Source of the DNA: CAMBDR01 sp046597185
Lineage (GTDB): Bacteria; Pseudomonadota; Gammaproteobacteria; Burkholderiales; Burkholderiaceae_D
NCBI GenBank assembly: GCA_046597185.1
Contig: JBKJLF010000813.1
Location: 1-8,243, forward strand
DNA length: 8,243 nucleotides
Direction of reading: 5' to 3'
Shown: in pieces, positions 6,210-8,243 of the stretch
How positions within the stretch are numbered: the first letter of the stretch is position 1
Layout: each line of letters begins with the position of its first letter
Notes under the pieces: model-generated
The model's input: the letters and a program-made list of their open reading frames with translations, nothing else
Told to the model about the DNA's origin: nothing
The model's database searches: none
Made by a program: the position numbers and the translations under genes

Positions 6210-7409
6210 ATGTTGCGACTCTTTTTCTGGTTTGTAGCATTATTGGCTGGCGCAATTGGTTTGGCGATTGTGGCGCGGTTTAATCCGGGCAATGTGGTGT
6301 TATTTTATCCGCCATATCGGGTTGACTTGTCGCTGAACCTGTTTTTGTTGTTGGCAGCTACGCTGTTTGTTTTGATCTATATGATCGTGCGCACTTTCCG
6401 CAATATGATGAAAATGCCTGCCAAAGTGTCTGCCTATCGCACGCGTAAGCGGGAGCTTGAAGCCAATAAAGCATTGCGTGACGGTTTAAAAGCTTTATTT
6501 GAAGGGCGCTTTGGCCACGCCGAAAAAGCATCGCAAAAAGCCTCTGAATTGCCTGCCAACGCACCTTTGGCGGCCTTGATTGGCAGCCGCGCCGCGCATA
6601 GTATGGGGCAGCGTGAGCGGCGTGATCAATGGCTGGCGCGTTTGGAGCCAGAAGCACCATTTAAATCAGCACGCTTGATGACGATGATTGAATTATTGGT
6701 GGACGACCACCGGGCCGATGCGGCGCTGGATGCGGTGCGTGAATTAAATCAATCCGGCGTGCGCCATATTCATGCTTTGCATTGGGCTTTGAAGGCCAAT
6801 CAGCAAGCCAAAAACTGGAAAGAGGTGTTGCGTCTGGTAAAAATACTGGATAAGCGCCACGCCTTGCACCCGGTGCTGGCGGTGCGTTTGCGCGAATTGG
6901 CTTATGAAGATCTATTGGGTGATGTATCGCTCGATGGTGATGCGCTGCAAAAAGTATGGCAAAGTGTGGCCCCGGAAGACAAGTTGCGCCCCTTTGCCGC
7001 ATTGCGTGCCGCGCGCGCCTTCAATCAACGTGGTATGCATGAAGATGCGATCAAAATATTGGAACGGGTTTTATCGCAACAATGGGATGAACGTCTGGTG
7101 CGCGCTTATCGCGAATCGGTCGCTGGCGAAGGCACTGCTGTGCTCTTGTCGCAAATTGAAAACTGTGAAGCCTGGCTCACGCAATACCCAACCGATGCCG
7201 AACTGACGCTCACGCTCGGTGTTTTATGCCTGCGGCAAAAGTTGTGGGGCAAGGCGCAGCGTTATTTGGAACAAGCCTTGGCCGATGCGACTGACGCTGG
7301 TAAAGTGCGGGAAGCGCATTTAAAATTGGCACAAATGCATGAATCACTGCAGCAAGATGAGCGCGCAGCTTATCATTATCGACAATGCGCGCTGGCCAAT
7401 CTGCTGTAA
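6210..7409 (+). CDS. hemY: HemY-family membrane protein with TPR-like repeats
   Basis: A 399-residue inner-membrane protein of the proteobacterial HemY family. Two N-terminal transmembrane helices (about 4-22 and 41-61) form a hairpin, with FNPGNVVLFYPPYRVDLSLN between them, a stretch typical of the family. The rest is a soluble helical domain of tetratricopeptide-like repeats, for example ALRDGLKALFEGRFGHAEKAS near 93-113 and AELTLTLGVLCLRQKLWGKA near 330-350. TPR domains usually bind proteins, and a role in late haem synthesis or in scaffolding is proposed but not proven. It is unrelated to Bacillus HemY, a protoporphyrinogen oxidase, and has no FAD-binding motif. The start lies two bases after hemX stops, so it belongs to the hemCDXY operon and is its last gene. 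Confidence 0.93.
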   Translation: MLRLFFWFVALLAGAIGLAIVARFNPGNVVLFYPPYRVDLSLNLFLLLAATLFVLIYMIVRTFRNMMKMPAKVSAYRTRKRELEANKALRDGLKALFEGRFGHAEKASQKASELPANAPLAALIGSRAAHSMGQRERRDQWLARLEPEAPFKSARLMTMIELLVDDHRADAALDAVRELNQSGVRHIHALHWALKANQQAKNWKEVLRLVKILDKRHALHPVLAVRLRELAYEDLLGDVSLDGDALQKVWQSVAPEDKLRPFAALRAARAFNQRGMHEDAIKILERVLSQQWDERLVRAYRESVAGEGTAVLLSQIENCEAWLTQYPTDAELTLTLGVLCLRQKLWGKAQRYLEQALADATDAGKVREAHLKLAQMHESLQQDERAAYHYRQCALANLL

Positions 7410-7433
7410 ATGTTGCTGTTGATCAGGTATAAT
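7405..7433 (+). promoter_or_regulatory. Likely sigma70 promoter of ppa
   Basis: A perfect -10 box, TATAAT, lies at 7428-7433. The best -35 at 17-base spacing is TGTAAA (7405-7410), overlapping the hemY stop and matching only half of the consensus. Transcription would start around 7440, about 55 bases before the ppa start codon. The strong -10 and the 85-base gap after hemY suggest that ppa is transcribed on its own, possibly with read-through from the hem operon because no terminator is visible after hemY. Confidence 0.55.
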
Positions 7434-7451
7434 CTGGCTTTATCTGGCTTT
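7432..7451. repeat. 10-bp perfect tandem repeat at the ppa transcription start
   Basis: ATCTGGCTTT occurs twice without a gap (7432-7441, 7442-7451). The first copy begins inside the TATAAT box and the predicted transcription start falls within the repeat. The period is about one helical turn. It may be a recent slippage duplication or a paired regulator site. Confidence 0.7.
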
Positions 7452-7494
7452 TGAGAAATTCCCCCCATTTTTTACATCACCAAGAGAAACTATC

Positions 7495-8043
7495 ATGAGT
7501 TTAAACAAAGTGCCTTCAGGACGTGATTTGCCCAATGATTTTAATGTCATCATCGAAATCCCGATGAATGCCGACCCGATCAAGTATGAAGTGGATAAAG
7601 AATCCGGCGCGATTTTCGTTGATCGCTTTATGGGCACCGCCATGCATTATCCGGTCAATTATGGCTATATTCCGCATACCATTGCTGGTGACGGCGACCC
7701 GGTAGACGTATTGGTGGTGACACCTTTTCCCTTATTTCCTGGCGTGGTGGTGCGCTGCCGCCCGATTGGCATCTTGAAAATGACTGACGATGGCGGTGAA
7801 GATGCCAAGGTCTTGGCCGTTCCCGTGAATAAAGTCTTGTCGATTTACAGCAAATGGGAATCACCCGATGATGTGAATGAATTATTGCTGCGCCAAATCC
7901 AACATTTCTTTGAGCACTATAAAGATTTGGAAGCCGGTAAATGGGTCAAAATTGGCGGTTGGGAAGGCACCGATTCCGCCCGCGCTGAAATTCTGGCGGG
8001 TGTTGAAGCCTATAACAAGTCGGAAGATAAGCCGCAGTATTGA
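7495..8043 (+). CDS. ppa: Inorganic pyrophosphatase, family I
   Basis: Cytoplasmic Mg2+-dependent enzyme that hydrolyses pyrophosphate to two phosphates, pulling biosynthetic reactions forward. The 182 residues match the usual length of bacterial hexameric family I enzymes. Active-site residues are intact: Glu21, Lys30 and Glu32 (ADPIKYEVDKESG), Arg44 (FVDRF), Tyr56 (YPVNYGY), the signature DGDPVDVLV with Asp66, Asp68 and Asp71, Asp98 and Asp103 (KMTDDGGEDAK) and Lys105. Each is one position after its E. coli counterpart. HFFEHYKDLEAGKWVK near the C-terminus is also typical. The ATG at 7495 has AAGAGA at 7482-7487, spaced seven bases. It follows hemY in the same direction but probably uses its own promoter. 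The downstream gene is convergent. Confidence 0.98.
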   Translation: MSLNKVPSGRDLPNDFNVIIEIPMNADPIKYEVDKESGAIFVDRFMGTAMHYPVNYGYIPHTIAGDGDPVDVLVVTPFPLFPGVVVRCRPIGILKMTDDGGEDAKVLAVPVNKVLSIYSKWESPDDVNELLLRQIQHFFEHYKDLEAGKWVKIGGWEGTDSARAEILAGVEAYNKSEDKPQY

Positions 8044-8083
8044 TTCAGTGATTTATGGATTCAATTCAGGCGATTGGTTCAAT

Positions 8084-8243
8084 TTAGTCTGCTGTTGTGT
8101 TGGTCGGCGTGCAGGGTGGTGTGGTGCGGAAGGGGTTGCGTTCATTTAACTCATCCAGATACTGCCCCATACTGCCGCGTTCGCGCTGTAAAAAATGCTC
8201 GACCGCATCGGCAAAGGCCGGATGCGCCAGCCAGTGTGCGCTG
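8084..8243 (-). CDS. C-terminal end of a predicted N-acyltransferase (COG3146/DUF482-like), partial
   Basis: Only the last 52 residues lie inside the window: in-frame codons run from 8242 to the TAA at 8086-8084. The fragment starts SAHWLAHPAFADAVEHFL and continues through a QRERGSMGQYLDEL stretch to NERNPFR, followed by a Thr/Pro-rich tail. The pattern of HW..HP.FADAV..FL.RE and a final helix ending in NPFR/SPFR resembles the C-terminus of the COG3146/DUF482 proteins, predicted GNAT-fold acyltransferases, some labelled peptidoglycan biosynthesis proteins. This is recognition from memory of the family's end, without the catalytic region, so the function is tentative. It converges with ppa across a 40-base gap (8044-8083), in which I see no clear terminator hairpin. 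Confidence 0.6.
   Translation of the reverse strand, partial: SAHWLAHPAFADAVEHFLQRERGSMGQYLDELNERNPFRTTPPCTPTNTTAD

Noticed and set aside
6210..7409. Naming HemY a protoporphyrinogen oxidase.
   Set aside because: That function belongs to Bacillus HemY. This protein has two N-terminal membrane helices and TPR-like repeats, with no FAD-binding motif.
8044..8083. Shared terminator between ppa and the convergent gene.
   Set aside because: The gap contains only short, weak complementary segments such as ATTGA/TCAAT and no stable GC-rich hairpin with a T-run.
1..8243. Mobile element, CRISPR array, defence island or new multi-gene system.
   Set aside because: All sizeable genes are recognised housekeeping genes in a familiar order. 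No transposase, integrase, long terminal repeats, spaced repeats or tRNA-like structure was seen.

Overview
The window is a stretch of ordinary chromosome from a Gram-negative bacterium, most likely a betaproteobacterium of the order Burkholderiales. I infer this from the gene order ppc < > hemC-hemD-hemX-hemY, then ppa, from the proteobacterial type of HemX and HemY, and from the motif details of PEP carboxylase and pyrophosphatase. The base composition is moderate rather than very GC-rich, which would suit an Oxalobacteraceae-like lineage such as Undibacterium or Herminiimonas. The genus is a guess.

Layout: (1) 1-181 has no long gene. It holds a striking cluster of four alternating half-sites (54-110) around a possible minus-strand promoter, a well-placed ribosome binding site and a ten-codon reading frame at the very edge. 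A GC-rich hairpin lies just past the end of ppc. (2) 182-3094, minus strand: complete phosphoenolpyruvate carboxylase gene. (3) 3095-3320: divergent intergenic region with short tandem repeats that run into the start of hemC. (4) 3321-7409, plus strand: a tightly packed four-gene operon, hemC, hemD, hemX, hemY, joined by overlaps or a 2-base gap. (5) 7495-8043, plus strand: inorganic pyrophosphatase with its own likely promoter and a 10-bp tandem repeat. (6) 8084-8243, minus strand: the C-terminal end of a gene resembling the COG3146/DUF482 predicted N-acyltransferases, convergent with ppa.

How the genes work together: HemC and HemD carry out consecutive steps of tetrapyrrole synthesis (porphobilinogen to hydroxymethylbilane to uroporphyrinogen III). 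HemX and HemY are inner-membrane proteins of unsettled function that accompany them in many proteobacteria. Ppc replenishes oxaloacetate, and Ppa removes pyrophosphate released by biosynthesis. I found no mobile element, CRISPR array, tRNA or rRNA, and no convincing new multi-gene system. The points most worth a second look are non-coding: the half-site cluster at the left edge, and the tandem repeats that duplicate a non-ATG start module of hemC.
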